From Qipengyuania aquimaris (GTDB taxonomy: Bacteria; Pseudomonadota; Alphaproteobacteria; Sphingomonadales; Sphingomonadaceae): DNA of 64,000 nucleotides. Position numbers and translations under genes: made by a program. Shown in pieces: positions 8,804 to 18,659 of the stretch. The notes beneath the pieces were generated by a model. That model saw nothing but the letters and a program-made list of their open reading frames with translations, was not told the origin of the DNA and made no database searches. The first letter of the stretch is position 1, and every line of letters begins with the position of its first letter. The stretch spans positions 654,172-718,171 of the forward strand of contig NZ_WTYI01000001.1 of the NCBI RefSeq assembly GCF_009827445.1, read 5' to 3'.

Positions 8804-8837
8804 GTGTAAGTCGCAGAAGTAGTCCGATGCGGTTCAT
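8790..8837 (-). CDS. leuL: leucine leader peptide (attenuator)
   Basis: A 15-codon ORF reading MNRIGLLLRLTRPWA and ending in TGA, 77 nt upstream of leuA. Four of its codons are leucine (CTA CTT CTG, then CTT after one Arg), which is the hallmark of a leader that measures leucyl-tRNA. Its last codons form one arm of a stem with sequence near leuA. There is no strong Shine-Dalgarno; an overlapping ATG-CTA-TGA just upstream could modulate initiation. It lies in the gap after the 2-hydroxyacid dehydrogenase gene, so a promoter must be within about 50 nt. The call rests on codon content plus structure. Confidence 0.75.
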   Translation of the reverse strand: MNRIGLLLRLTRPWA

Positions 8838-8846
8838 AGCATGATG

Positions 8847-8858
8847 AATTGCGCAATT
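8847..8858. promoter_or_regulatory. 12-bp perfect palindrome upstream of the leucine leader
   Basis: AATTGCGCAATT, a perfect palindrome about 10 nt upstream of the leader ATG and therefore within the probable promoter. It could be an operator for a leucine-responsive or other regulator. Nothing beyond the symmetry and position supports that. Confidence 0.3.
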
Positions 8859-8889
8859 TTTCGCGCAGGACAAGGTGAAGTTTTCTTTT

Positions 8890-10038
8890 CTATCGCCAAC
8901 GCAGGCGATCGCGGGTCAATTCTTGCACGTTTGTAACACCCATGAGGCGCATGCCCCGCTCGATTTCGTCCTGCAGTATGGCAAGTGCGCGCTCGACACC
9001 TTCCTGGCCGGCCGCGGCGAGAGCATAGAGGTAGAGCCTGCCACCGGATGCAGCGGTTGCGCCCATCGCAAGGCTTTTCAAAACGTGGGTGCCACGCCGA
9101 ACGCCGCCGTCGCAGATGATTTCGATCTCGCCTCCGACGGCATCGACGATTTCCTGCAATTGGTCGAAAGGGGCGCGGCTGCCGTCAAGCTGCCGTCCAC
9201 CATGGTTCGAGATCATGATCGCGTCCGCTCCGATCTCGACTGCGCGCCTTGCATCGGCAGCGCTCATGACGCCCTTGAGGCAGAACGTGCCGCCCCAGTC
9301 CTGCCGTATCCGTGCGGCGGTGTCCCAATCCATGTTCGTGTCGAGCATGGTGTTGAAGTAATCCTGGATGCTCACGGCCTTGCCGGTTCCCTCCTGCACA
9401 TGGCCATCCAGGTTGGGCAGGCGGAACCTGGGGGAGAAAATGTAATTGAGTGTCCAGTACGGCCGCGTCGCGTAACTCCACAGCGATGAGGCGGAAAAGC
9501 GGGGCGGGGTGGTGAATCCCGAGCGCAGGCAGCGCTCCCTCTTGCCCGATACGATCGTGTCTACTGTGAGCGCCAAAGCGTCGAAGTGGCTTTCCTGACA
9601 GCGTTCGATCATGCTCGCGTTGAGGCCCTTATCCTTGTGGACGTAGAGCTGGAACAGCTTGGGGCCGCTGGTCAGGCTGGCGATTTCCTCGATCGAGTGT
9701 GTCGCCAGGCTCGAGATACCGAACCACAGGCCGAATTTCTCCGCAGCGAGTGCGACTGCGCGCTCGCCGTCGCGGTGGAAAGCTCGCTGCAGGGCTGTCG
9801 GGCTGAGCATGAGGGGAAGCTCGCTCTTTCGCCCCATGATGGTGCAGCTAGTGTCGATCTCGCCCACACCGGCAAGTACGTCCGGCACCAGGTCGACACT
9901 GTCGAACGCGCTGGTGTTGCGGGCCTTCGTCAGCTCGTCGTCTGCGGCACCGTCGATATAGTCGAAGACCGGCCACGGCAACCGAGCCTTGGCCAGCTTG
10001 CGGAAATCATCGATATTGTGGCAGTCGGACAAGCGCAT
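8890..10038 (-). CDS. FMN-dependent alpha-hydroxy-acid dehydrogenase (LldD-like)
   Basis: A 382-residue member of the FMN family that includes L-lactate dehydrogenase, glycolate oxidase and mandelate dehydrogenase, oxidising L-2-hydroxy acids to 2-oxo acids. The barrel begins with WPVFDYIDGAADDE. FQLYVHKDKG is the conserved strand, the catalytic histidine is in ISNHGGRQLD, and ICDGGVRRGTHVLKSLAMGA binds FMN phosphate. The substrate-channel loop (SLWSYATRPYWTLNYIF) differs between family members, so lactate is likely but not proven. It is followed by the leuA leader on the same strand and preceded by the yceI gene. Confidence 0.88.
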   Translation of the reverse strand: MRLSDCHNIDDFRKLAKARLPWPVFDYIDGAADDELTKARNTSAFDSVDLVPDVLAGVGEIDTSCTIMGRKSELPLMLSPTALQRAFHRDGERAVALAAEKFGLWFGISSLATHSIEEIASLTSGPKLFQLYVHKDKGLNASMIERCQESHFDALALTVDTIVSGKRERCLRSGFTTPPRFSASSLWSYATRPYWTLNYIFSPRFRLPNLDGHVQEGTGKAVSIQDYFNTMLDTNMDWDTAARIRQDWGGTFCLKGVMSAADARRAVEIGADAIMISNHGGRQLDGSRAPFDQLQEIVDAVGGEIEIICDGGVRRGTHVLKSLAMGATAASGGRLYLYALAAAGQEGVERALAILQDEIERGMRLMGVTNVQELTRDRLRWR

Positions 10039-10080
10039 GCGGACCGTCGTGAAGGCTCGCGATGCGCTTGTCGAGAGGCC

Positions 10081-10725
10081 TTACTGCAGTTCGAAGGCTG
10101 CGCTTATGTCGAGGTCGACTTCGCTTCCGACTACTGGCGCGAGGTAATCGATACCCCATTGCGTCCGGTCGATTGTTGCGCGCGCGTGGAAACCGACTGT
10201 GCGCGCTTCGTTCATGGGATTCTGGCCTGCGCCGGTGAAGTCGACGAGCATGGTGACCGGACCGGTGTTGCCGTTCATCGTCAGCTGTCCGGTAACAACC
10301 GCCGATGTGTCGCCGACCCGGCGAACGGAAGTCGAAACGAACCGTGCCGCTTCCGGATCTGGGCCGAAGAAGTCTGGTTCCGCCCCGTCCTTGCCCGGGC
10401 GCAGGAGATGGTCGCGCAAGCCCTCACTAGGCACGGCCACGCTGGTGATGGGGATCGAGATGTCGAAACTGCTCGCTTCGATGTCCGCAGGATCGAAGGT
10501 CATAGTGCCCTCGATATCGCCGAACAGTCCAAAGTAGTCGTTGAAGCCGAAGTGGCTCAAGCTCCACTGCACGAGGGTGTGCGCGGGATCGAGGGCGTAG
10601 TTGCCGGCAGCGACGCGGCTGGCGTCGACGGCACCCGGCACCTGGCCTTTTCCCTGGGCAGAAAACGAAGTGACGGCTAGGCCTGCGCTGGTGGCGAGGG
10701 CTAGGGCGAGGATCGGCTTTTTCAT
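10081..10725 (-). CDS. YceI family periplasmic protein
   Basis: A lipocalin-like isoprenoid-binding protein family, usually exported to the periplasm. The 214-residue product starts with a signal peptide (MKKPILALALATSAGLAVTSFSAQG). The mature part shows the family hallmarks ALDPAHTLVQWSLSHFGFNDYFGLFGDIEG, FDISIPITSV near the middle and GQLTMNGNTGPVTMLVDF. The ATG was chosen because it begins the signal peptide and has GGAGAC 5 nt upstream; an ORF continuing further upstream is not credible. Likely role: binding a quinone-like or other amphiphile, by family knowledge only. Confidence 0.9.
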   Translation of the reverse strand: MKKPILALALATSAGLAVTSFSAQGKGQVPGAVDASRVAAGNYALDPAHTLVQWSLSHFGFNDYFGLFGDIEGTMTFDPADIEASSFDISIPITSVAVPSEGLRDHLLRPGKDGAEPDFFGPDPEAARFVSTSVRRVGDTSAVVTGQLTMNGNTGPVTMLVDFTGAGQNPMNEARTVGFHARATIDRTQWGIDYLAPVVGSEVDLDISAAFELQ

Positions 10726-10809
10726 GTTCGGTCTCCTGCGGGAATGCCCTCTTGCAAAACCGCAGCGCCAGCCTCGTTCCTGATTAGGCGACACGAAAAT
10801 CCGATCACT

Positions 10810-11400
10810 CTAACCGAGTGCGCGACGTTCGTCCGGTGTGAGCCTTCGCGGAGTGGCTATCGGCTGCAATGTCATCGGATCGAACAGCGGATTGCGCCTC
10901 CGGTCGCCGGAAAAAATATCGCGGATCAGGCGCTTGAAGAAGCTGCGCAGCAGGGCGTTCATCGAAAGTGGCTTCAGGCCATCGGTGTTGCCGGGAGCGT
11001 CTTCCAAGAAGAGGTGTCCCCGTACCGGACCAAGGGCTGCGCGTCCTCCCGGTTCGCAATTCGCGACAAGCACGGTTGTATAGGGAAGCTTCCCGTTCGC
11101 GTAGGTGTTGAACATCGGCGTGTCGCAGCACTTTGCAAACCAGCGTAAGGTCGGCTTGTCGGTCATGTGAAGACCTGCAAGCTGGTCCGCGCCCGAATAG
11201 AATGCGAGCCGGGCGCAACGGGTCTGGTAAAGTTCGGTCCCACCAGCCTCGTCCAATATGCGGTCTTCTGCACCGAGGAACTTCGGTACCGACTGGCAAT
11301 CGGTGCAGTGACAATAGACGTGGTCCCCTTCACCGGGACCGACATCTTTCACGACACCCGTCACGGTGCCGCAAGCGCAAGAGAAGGCGAGGTCCGTCAT
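10810..11400 (-). CDS. DUF6151 (GFA-like) family protein
   Basis: A 196-residue cytoplasmic protein. It starts with FSCACGTVTG and continues with YCHCTDCQSV, a cysteine-pair pattern like that of glutathione-dependent formaldehyde-activating (GFA/CENP-V) proteins, which bind zinc. A later cysteine pair is in RWFAKCCDTPMFN. This combination is what is annotated as DUF6151. It lies 45 nt after ilvC on the same strand, but no link to branched-chain synthesis is evident. Enzymatic activity is unknown. Confidence 0.82.
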   Translation of the reverse strand: MTDLAFSCACGTVTGVVKDVGPGEGDHVYCHCTDCQSVPKFLGAEDRILDEAGGTELYQTRCARLAFYSGADQLAGLHMTDKPTLRWFAKCCDTPMFNTYANGKLPYTTVLVANCEPGGRAALGPVRGHLFLEDAPGNTDGLKPLSMNALLRSFFKRLIRDIFSGDRRRNPLFDPMTLQPIATPRRLTPDERRALG

Positions 11401-11445
11401 GACCTCACCCTCTCCGTATCGCGCTGAACCGCAAAGGGTTTTCGA

Positions 11446-13005
<1,560 letters not shown>

Positions 13006-13009
<4 letters not shown>

Positions 13010-13305
13010 GGCTGGCGCTCCTGCCAGACAGGTTCGAACATGCGGCCTTCTCCGTCGTAATCGCGCAGGAAATCGCGTCCGCGGCGGACCGCTTCGAAAT
13101 TGTCGGTCTGGCGCGAGAGATCGAGCTGGTCCAGTAACAGAACCCAGCTGCCATCGTCGCGTTTTTCGGCAACATCCATGCCGATGAAACGGTGCCCGTC
13201 ATCCTCGAGCCAGTCGAGCAGACGCTCCGCATCTTCGCGCGCGAACCATTTCTTGCGTTCTGCGCGCTGCGCGAATTGGGTGGGGATTTTCATATGCATA
13301 CCCAT
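13006..13305 (-). CDS. hypothetical protein embedded between ilvB and ilvN
   Basis: A 99-residue protein I do not recognise. It is hydrophilic, rich in charged residues and Trp/Phe (e.g. RKKWFAREDAERLLDWLEDDGHRF), with no signal, membrane segment or cysteine pair. Its ATG overlaps the ilvB stop (TGATG) and its TGA overlaps the ilvN GTG (GTGA). It must therefore be co-transcribed and translationally coupled with both acetolactate synthase subunits. In-frame ATGs at 13299 and 13293 are alternative starts. A role in assembling or tuning the enzyme is inference from position only. Confidence 0.75.
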
Positions 13306-15053
13306 CACACCAGCGCCTTCGCTTCGTCGTCCATCGTGCCCCCGACCTGGTCGCCATAGAGGAGCATCTCCGTATGCGCCGCACCGCTCGGGATCATCGG
13401 GAAGCAATTGGCATCCTTGGCCACCTGGCAATCGACGATCACCGGCCCGTCATGGGCGAGCATCGCCTCGATCCCCGCATCGAGCTGGCTTTCATCCTCG
13501 ATACGAATGCCCTTCCAGCCATATGCTTCGGCCAACTTCACGAAGTCGGGCAGGCTGTCGGAATAGCTGTTCGAATAGCGGCTTTCATAGGTCAGTTCCT
13601 GCCACTGGCGGACCATGCCCATGTATTCGTTGTTGAGGATGAAGACCTTGACCGGCAGGCGGAACTGGCTCGCCGTACCGAGCTCCTGGATATTCATCTG
13701 GATACTCGCTTCACCGGCAATATCGATGACGAGGCTGTCGGGATTGCCCAGCTGCGCGCCGATGGCGGCCGGCAGGCCGTAACCCATCGTGCCGAGGCCG
13801 CCGCTGGTCAGCCATTTGTTGGGGCCCATGAAGCCGAAATACTGCGCCGCCCACATCTGGTGCTGGCCGACTTCGGTAGTGATGATGGGATCGCGGTCCC
13901 TGGTTAGCGCGAACAGGCGCTCGATGCTCTTCTGCGGCATTATGACATCGGAACGTTCGGGATAGGCGAGGCAATCGCGCGCCTTCCAGCCGAGGATACG
14001 CGCCTGCCATTCCGACAGGTCGTTGGGTTTGCGCGCGCCCCATTCCTGCAGCAGCTGGTCGAGCACATTGCCGCAGTCGCCCACGATGCCGAGATCGACC
14101 GGCACGATCTTGTTGATCTGCGCGCGGTCGATGTCGATGTGAATCTTCTTCGCCTGAGGAGCGAAAGCGTCCAGCCTGCCGGTCACGCGGTCATCGAAAC
14201 GGGCACCAACTGCGATGATGAGATCGGCCCGGTTCATCGCCATGTTGGCTTCGTACGTGCCATGCATGCCAAGCATTCCGAGCCAGTCGGGATGGTCTGC
14301 CGGAAAGGCCCCGAGGCCCATGAGGGTGCTGGTAACAGGCGCGCCGGTTGCCTTCTGCAATTGGCGCAAGCGCTCCGTTGCCTTGGGCCCGGCGTTGATG
14401 ACACCGCCGCCGGTATAGAAGACCGGGCGTTCAGCCTGCGCCAACATCTGGATGGCCTGCTCGATCTCGCTCGCGCTGCCGTCGACTTCTGGCTGGTAGC
14501 GATGCGAGGGCAGGGGCGCATCGTCTTGGTCGCCCCAGGATGCGAGCGCGATCTGAACGTCCTTGGGAATGTCGATCACAACCGGTCCGGGACGCCCGGT
14601 AGTAGCAATGCGGAAAGCTTCCTCGATCGTGGCGCGCAGGCGCTCCGGATCTTTGACCAGATAGTTGTGCTTGGTGCAGTGGCGCGTGAGACCAACGGTA
14701 TCGGCTTCCTGGAAAGCGTCGGTGCCGATCAGGCCGGTGGGGACCTGTCCGGTGATGACCACCATAGGTATGGAGTCCATGTAGGCGTCGGCGATGCCGG
14801 TGACTGCATTGGTTGCGCCCGGACCACTGGTGACAAGGACAACGCCCGGTTTGCCGGTCGAACGCGCGTAGCCTTCAGCCGCGTGGGCAGCGCCTGCTTC
14901 ATGGCGAACGAGGATGTGCCGGATATCGTCGTCTGCAAACAGCTCGTCATAGATCGGCAGCACTGCACCGCCGGGGTAGCCGAATACGAATTCGACACCC
15001 TGCCGCTTAAGGCATTCGATCAGGATTGCGGCGCCGCTGCGCTCTTCCGACAC
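13305..15053 (-). CDS. ilvB: acetolactate synthase large subunit
   Basis: Catalytic TPP/FAD subunit that forms acetolactate or acetohydroxybutyrate. It has 582 residues. The N-terminal [19 protein letters not shown] precedes the catalytic Glu in [16 protein letters not shown]. The TPP/Mg motif reads [11 protein letters not shown], i.e. Glu where many enzymes have Asp (GDGS); I cannot tell whether this is normal for the clade. GTG at 15053 is chosen because GGAGGA lies exactly 6 nt upstream. A longer reading to ATG 15101 would start inside a hairpin loop and is unlikely. Transcription probably begins at a promoter overlapping the miaA stop. Confidence 0.95.
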   Translation of the reverse strand: MSEERSGAAILIECLKRQGVEFVFGYPGGAVLPIYDELFADDDIRHILVRHEAGAAHAAEGYARSTGKPGVVLVTSGPGATNAVTGIADAYMDSIPMVVITGQVPTGLIGTDAFQEADTVGLTRHCTKHNYLVKDPERLRATIEEAFRIATTGRPGPVVIDIPKDVQIALASWGDQDDAPLPSHRYQPEVDGSASEIEQAIQMLAQAERPVFYTGGGVINAGPKATERLRQLQKATGAPVTSTLMGLGAFPADHPDWLGMLGMHGTYEANMAMNRADLIIAVGARFDDRVTGRLDAFAPQAKKIHIDIDRAQINKIVPVDLGIVGDCGNVLDQLLQEWGARKPNDLSEWQARILGWKARDCLAYPERSDVIMPQKSIERLFALTRDRDPIITTEVGQHQMWAAQYFGFMGPNKWLTSGGLGTMGYGLPAAIGAQLGNPDSLVIDIAGEASIQMNIQELGTASQFRLPVKVFILNNEYMGMVRQWQELTYESRYSNSYSDSLPDFVKLAEAYGWKGIRIEDESQLDAGIEAMLAHDGPVIVDCQVAKDANCFPMIPSGAAHTEMLLYGDQVGGTMDDEAKALV

Positions 15054-15080
15054 GGGTATTCCTCCACTTCCAGTCACAAA

Positions 15081-15114
15081 TCGGCCCGGCGCTGGGGTCA
15101 TAGCACCGGGCCGA
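15081..15114 (-). promoter_or_regulatory. stem-loop in the ilvB leader
   Basis: Perfect 9-bp inverted repeat, TCGGCCCGG (15106-15114) with CCGGGCCGA (15081-15089), 16-nt loop, followed by TTTGTG. It lies 28 nt upstream of the ilvB GTG, and just after the predicted -10 box. It could be a miaA terminator, an attenuator, or an mRNA-stabilising 5' hairpin. No branched-chain leader peptide is visible before it. Confidence 0.5.
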
Positions 15115-15124
15115 CAGGAGCCTC

Positions 15125-15153
15125 CGTATGAGTAACGAATAGCGCGTTGTCAA
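15125..15153 (-). promoter_or_regulatory. candidate ilvB promoter
   Basis: On the minus strand a consensus -35 TTGACA (15148-15153) is followed after 17 nt by a weak -10 CATACG (15125-15130). The -35 box overlaps the miaA TGA. Placement ahead of the ilvB leader hairpin fits an independent ilvBNC promoter. Confidence 0.45.
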
Positions 15154-16115
15154 CTCGATTTGCGTAACAAAGAAACAAAATGATCCGCCAAAGCGTCATT
15201 AATGTTACTCGTTCGCGGCCATGTCTCCGGCGGCTGGTGCCTGAACCACGTGTATTGCCGTTTGGCGTACCGACGTGTCGCAATCTGGCCAGCGACGATG
15301 GCTTCATCCCGCGATAGCTCGCCTTTGAGATAGCCCGCGATTTCGCGGACACCGATGGCGCGCATAACGGGAAGCTGGGGATCGAGGCCTCGCTCGAGCA
15401 AGCTTTCCACTTCCTCGACCGCGCCACCTTCCATCATCAAGACAAAGCGGCGATCGCAGCGCTCGTATAGCCATTCGCGTTCGGGCAGCAGGACAAGCGG
15501 GGAAAGGCTGATTTCCCCAGCGATACCGCCTGTCTTGCGTGCCTGCCAATCCTTAAGCGTTCGGCCGGTCGATCGCACGACTTCGAGTGCCCTTGCGGTG
15601 CGTGCAGCATCGGCCGGCGCAAGGCGGGATGCGGCCTCCGGGTCCTCTGCCTCCAGCGCTTCGCGCGCCTCTGACTGGGATAGAGCTCTTACCTCGTCAC
15701 GTAGACTTTGGACGATAGAAGGTACGGGCGCGATGCCTTCCAATAGCGTGCGCATGTAAAGTCCAGTACCGCCGCATAGGATCGGTATCGCACCTTCGTC
15801 GTGAAGTGCGGAAATTTCGCCTTTGGCGGCTTCGGCCCAGTCGGCTGCCGAGCACGCGGTCGCACCGTCCCATGCACCGTACAGGCGATGCTCGATGCCC
15901 TGCATCTCTTCTTCGTCGGGCCGCGCCGAAAGGGCCTGGAGATCGGAATAGACCTGCGCGCTGTCGGCGTTGATGACGACGCCGCGTCCGCCGCCTTCTT
16001 CGATGGCTTTCGCAAGGCGCACCGCCAGATCGCTCTTGCCGCTTGCGGTCGGCCCTGCGATGAGCGTCACCGGTTTTTCAAGAGACGGTTCTTCAGGAGA
16101 ATAGGCAGTGCTCAT
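15150..16115 (-). CDS. miaA: tRNA dimethylallyltransferase
   Basis: Transfers a dimethylallyl group from DMAPP to N6 of A37 in tRNAs that read UNN codons. The 321-residue protein has the P-loop [14 protein letters not shown] near the N-terminus, the [11 protein letters not shown] motif, [17 protein letters not shown], and a C-terminal [12 protein letters not shown]. The ATG giving [10 protein letters not shown] is used because it begins just before the P-loop; the frame is open well upstream but that part lies inside serB on the other strand. The first 8 nt overlap the start of divergent serB, so each promoter must lie in the other gene. Confidence 0.95.
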   Translation of the reverse strand: MSTAYSPEEPSLEKPVTLIAGPTASGKSDLAVRLAKAIEEGGGRGVVINADSAQVYSDLQALSARPDEEEMQGIEHRLYGAWDGATACSAADWAEAAKGEISALHDEGAIPILCGGTGLYMRTLLEGIAPVPSIVQSLRDEVRALSQSEAREALEAEDPEAASRLAPADAARTARALEVVRSTGRTLKDWQARKTGGIAGEISLSPLVLLPEREWLYERCDRRFVLMMEGGAVEEVESLLERGLDPQLPVMRAIGVREIAGYLKGELSRDEAIVAGQIATRRYAKRQYTWFRHQPPETWPRTSNINDALADHFVSLLRKSS

Positions 16116-16992
16116 CGCGCGACTGATAGCAGAGCAGGAAGGACTGGAAACCCGCCTAGAAAAGGCGCGGGCAGGATTGGACGAGGCGGGAATGCCGCTG
16201 GCGTCCGCTGCCATGATGGATTTCTGCGGAGAAGTTCTCGAAATCACTTTTCCCGCCGGACAGGCCGATACGGTGACCGACATCCTGTCCGATGCGTTTG
16301 GCGATTGCGACATGCTGGTGGCCGATCATGCAATCGAAGTCCCGCGCCTGTTCGTTTCCGACATGGATAGCACGATGATCGGCCAGGAATGCATCGACGA
16401 GCTGGCCGACTATGCCGGCATCAAGGAACACGTCGCCGAAATCACCGAACGCGCGATGCGCGGCGAGCTCGATTTCGAGGCGGCGCTCAGGGAACGCGTC
16501 GCACTGCTCGAGGGGCTGGACGAAACGGCCATCCAGCAATGCCTCGATGAACGCATCCGCCCCGTCGCGGGTGCGCGTATATTGGTCCAGACCCTGCGAA
16601 GCCATGGCTGCCGCCCTGTCCTCGTCACCGGAGGGTTCCATCATTTTGCAGACCCGGTGGCAGAGATGCTCGGCTTCGACCGAGTGGTCGGCAATCGCCT
16701 CGCTGTAGCCGACGGCGAGCTTACCGGAAAACTCGCAGGGCCCGTCAGCGATGCATCGACGAAGCTTGCAACGCTGGAAGAGGAGCGCGGTCAGCTGGGC
16801 GAGGGCGCGCGGGTTCTGGCGACCGGGGACGGGGCCAACGACATACCCATGATCGTCGCTGCAGATTACGGCGTCGCGTACCGCGCCAAGCCCAAGGCGA
16901 GGGATGCCGCAAGCGGCCGAATTGTCAGCGAAGACCTTACAGTTTTGCTGTCTCTTCTAGGGATTGCGCGATCCGATTGGGTAGAAGGCTGA
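16108..16992 (+). CDS. serB: phosphoserine phosphatase
   Basis: HAD-family phosphatase for the last step of serine synthesis. The 294-residue product has an N-terminal regulatory region of about 75 residues. The HAD motifs follow: I, SDMDST at 84-89, with the nucleophile and acid/base aspartates; [12 protein letters not shown]; and [11 protein letters not shown]. The start is GTG with AGGAGA 6 nt upstream, overlapping the miaA start on the opposite strand. Confidence 0.96.
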   Translation: MLIARLIAEQEGLETRLEKARAGLDEAGMPLASAAMMDFCGEVLEITFPAGQADTVTDILSDAFGDCDMLVADHAIEVPRLFVSDMDSTMIGQECIDELADYAGIKEHVAEITERAMRGELDFEAALRERVALLEGLDETAIQQCLDERIRPVAGARILVQTLRSHGCRPVLVTGGFHHFADPVAEMLGFDRVVGNRLAVADGELTGKLAGPVSDASTKLATLEEERGQLGEGARVLATGDGANDIPMIVAADYGVAYRAKPKARDAASGRIVSEDLTVLLSLLGIARSDWVEG

Positions 16993-17068
16993 AATTGAGA
17001 CGGTTTTTTGGCGCATCCGTCCAATAGAAATCGCCAATACTGGGCTACCACCCTGATCGGGATCAAAG

Positions 17069-17887
17069 ATGGTAGTCGACGTTACTCATATGGCCGGACC
17101 GGGCGTAGATCATGCTGCAGACGGAATTCCGTTCCGGCACCCGGCACGGCCGCATCGCAAGCGCAATCTTCGGCGCGCGCTCCATCACTATCGAAAGCTG
17201 GTCGAAAACAAGGAAGACACCTCGCACGTCTTCCATATTTACGACGCGCTACCTTCCGAACATTTCGAACCTGATGCCGAGCGTTTGGCCTTGACCGATC
17301 ATGGCGAAATGCTCCGCAAGTCGGAGCCTTATCTTCCGCACATCCTGGACGACCACAAAGCGTTGAGGGCCCTGCCCAAGGGCACGGTCGGACAGGCCTA
17401 TTGCGATTTCATGCAGGCGCAGGGACTGACCGCTGAAGATCTGGCGAGGAAGGGTACATGGTCCGGCAGGCCGATCTACGGCGATATGATCGAATGGTTC
17501 GGCTGGAGACAGCGCGATACGCATGATCTGCTGCACGTAATGACAGGCTATGGCCGGGACACGCTGGGAGAGGCGTGTGTCCTCCTGTTTACCCACGGTC
17601 ATTCGCCAAGCCCGGCACACTTGCTTCTCGGATACTCCGGCGCCCTGAAGATCAGGCAGTCAGTGCAGACGCAGGCGCCTGTCATCGATGCTGCACGCGA
17701 AGCACGCCGCGCGGGCAAGGTCTGCGCTGGGCTTATCGGGCATCCCATCCGCGAGGTGCTGCACATGGACCTGCATCACGCCCGCCAGACCTTGGGCTTT
17801 TCGGAACCGGTCGCTTACCGCCGCTGCCACGAGATCTGGCAGGACGAGAATATCGACCCGCACCAGCTCCTGGCGCGCCAGGCCTGA
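17069..17887 (+). CDS. Coq4 family protein (first paralogue)
   Basis: A 272-residue Coq4-like protein. Coq4 proteins act in ubiquinone synthesis; eukaryotic COQ4 has been reported to act at ring carbon C1. The metal motif HDxxHx11E is intact: H152, D153, H156 and E168 in THDLLHVMTGYGRDTLGE. RKLVENKEDTSHVFHIYDAL near the N-terminus is shared with the second paralogue 1.6 kb away. No good Shine-Dalgarno precedes the ATG, so the start may lie slightly downstream (ATG at 17090). It converges with the nitroreductase gene, 4 nt apart. Confidence 0.88.
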   Translation: MVVDVTHMAGPGVDHAADGIPFRHPARPHRKRNLRRALHHYRKLVENKEDTSHVFHIYDALPSEHFEPDAERLALTDHGEMLRKSEPYLPHILDDHKALRALPKGTVGQAYCDFMQAQGLTAEDLARKGTWSGRPIYGDMIEWFGWRQRDTHDLLHVMTGYGRDTLGEACVLLFTHGHSPSPAHLLLGYSGALKIRQSVQTQAPVIDAAREARRAGKVCAGLIGHPIREVLHMDLHHARQTLGFSEPVAYRRCHEIWQDENIDPHQLLARQA

Positions 17888-17891
17888 CGGG

Positions 17892-18563
17892 TCAGAGCCA
17901 GGAACTGATCGTCGACAGGGGTTTCTTGTCGAGAGCGTGTTTGGGGACCGTTGCCCCTTCTGCGGGAAGGCCGGCAACCACGACCATCAGGGGCTTCTCG
18001 TGTTCCGGCCGTTCACAGATTTCGCGGAGGAATCCCATCGGGGAAGGGGTATGTGTCAACGTCGCGAGGCCCGCTTCGTGGAGCGTTGCGATAAGCATTC
18101 CACAGGCGATCCCCACGCTTTCGTTGACGTAATAATTCTGCGTCTTCCCGTCTTCGGCGATACCGCCTTTGCGCTGGGCGAAGACGACGATCAGCCATGG
18201 CGCGGTTTCCAGGAAAGGCTTGTCTGCATCGGTCCCCAAAGGGGCAAGCGCCTCGAGCCATTCCTCGCTCGCCTTGCCGGAATAGAAAGCGCGTTCTTCG
18301 GCTTCGGCGGCTTCGCGAATGGCGCGTTTCCTGTCTGGCGAGGAGACCACGGCAAAATGCCAGGGCTGGTGATTGGCGCCATTGGGCGCGGTGCCTGCCG
18401 CCTCGATCGCGGCCTCGATTACCTCGCGGGGGACCGCTGCATCGGAAAAATACCTGCAAGTGTGCCGCTGCTTGAGGCTGTCGCGCATCGAACGCGCGCG
18501 CTCGATGCGCGTTTCATCGTCCATCGCGGGCAGAGAATACGGTACGGTTTCGTGATCCAGCAT
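17892..18563 (-). CDS. nitroreductase family protein
   Basis: A 223-residue FMN-dependent nitroreductase-fold oxidoreductase. The [41 protein letters not shown] segment has the family's FMN-binding arginine and the N-x-Q-P-W motif. [28 protein letters not shown] is the C-terminal conserved block. In this family such proteins reduce nitro or quinone substrates; a few act as iodotyrosine or flavin-cleaving enzymes. It lies between two Coq4 paralogues and is divergent from the second, across an operator-like dyad. A link to quinone metabolism is inference. Confidence 0.9.
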   Translation of the reverse strand: MLDHETVPYSLPAMDDETRIERARSMRDSLKQRHTCRYFSDAAVPREVIEAAIEAAGTAPNGANHQPWHFAVVSSPDRKRAIREAAEAEERAFYSGKASEEWLEALAPLGTDADKPFLETAPWLIVVFAQRKGGIAEDGKTQNYYVNESVGIACGMLIATLHEAGLATLTHTPSPMGFLREICERPEHEKPLMVVVAGLPAEGATVPKHALDKKPLSTISSWL

Positions 18564-18615
18564 GACCCCTCCTATTCCTGTTTCGGCGGTGAAAGGGAAC
18601 CCGTTACATGGACAG

Positions 18616-18639
18616 GCAATTTACAGTATTGTAAGTTGC
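18616..18639. promoter_or_regulatory. 24-bp operator-like dyad between nitroreductase and coq4 genes
   Basis: Inner arms TTACA and TGTAA are separated by 4 nt. Outer arms GCAA and TTGC are placed symmetrically one base further out. Two interior positions break the symmetry. The site is in the 96-nt divergent gap, 20 nt before the second coq4 start, in the position of a TetR/AcrR-type operator controlling both genes. No regulator gene is adjacent. Confidence 0.5.
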
Positions 18640-18659
18640 TGCCTGCAATGGAGTCTCGC

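Noticed and set aside
15054..15101. Extending ilvB to an ATG at 15101
   Set aside because: That ATG lies in a hairpin loop and lacks an SD, whereas GTG 15053 has GGAGGA at 6 nt.
17688..18659. Long open frame running into the second Coq4 gene from upstream
   Set aside because: It is opposite the nitroreductase gene; the Coq4 homology begins at ATG 18660, which has its own SD.
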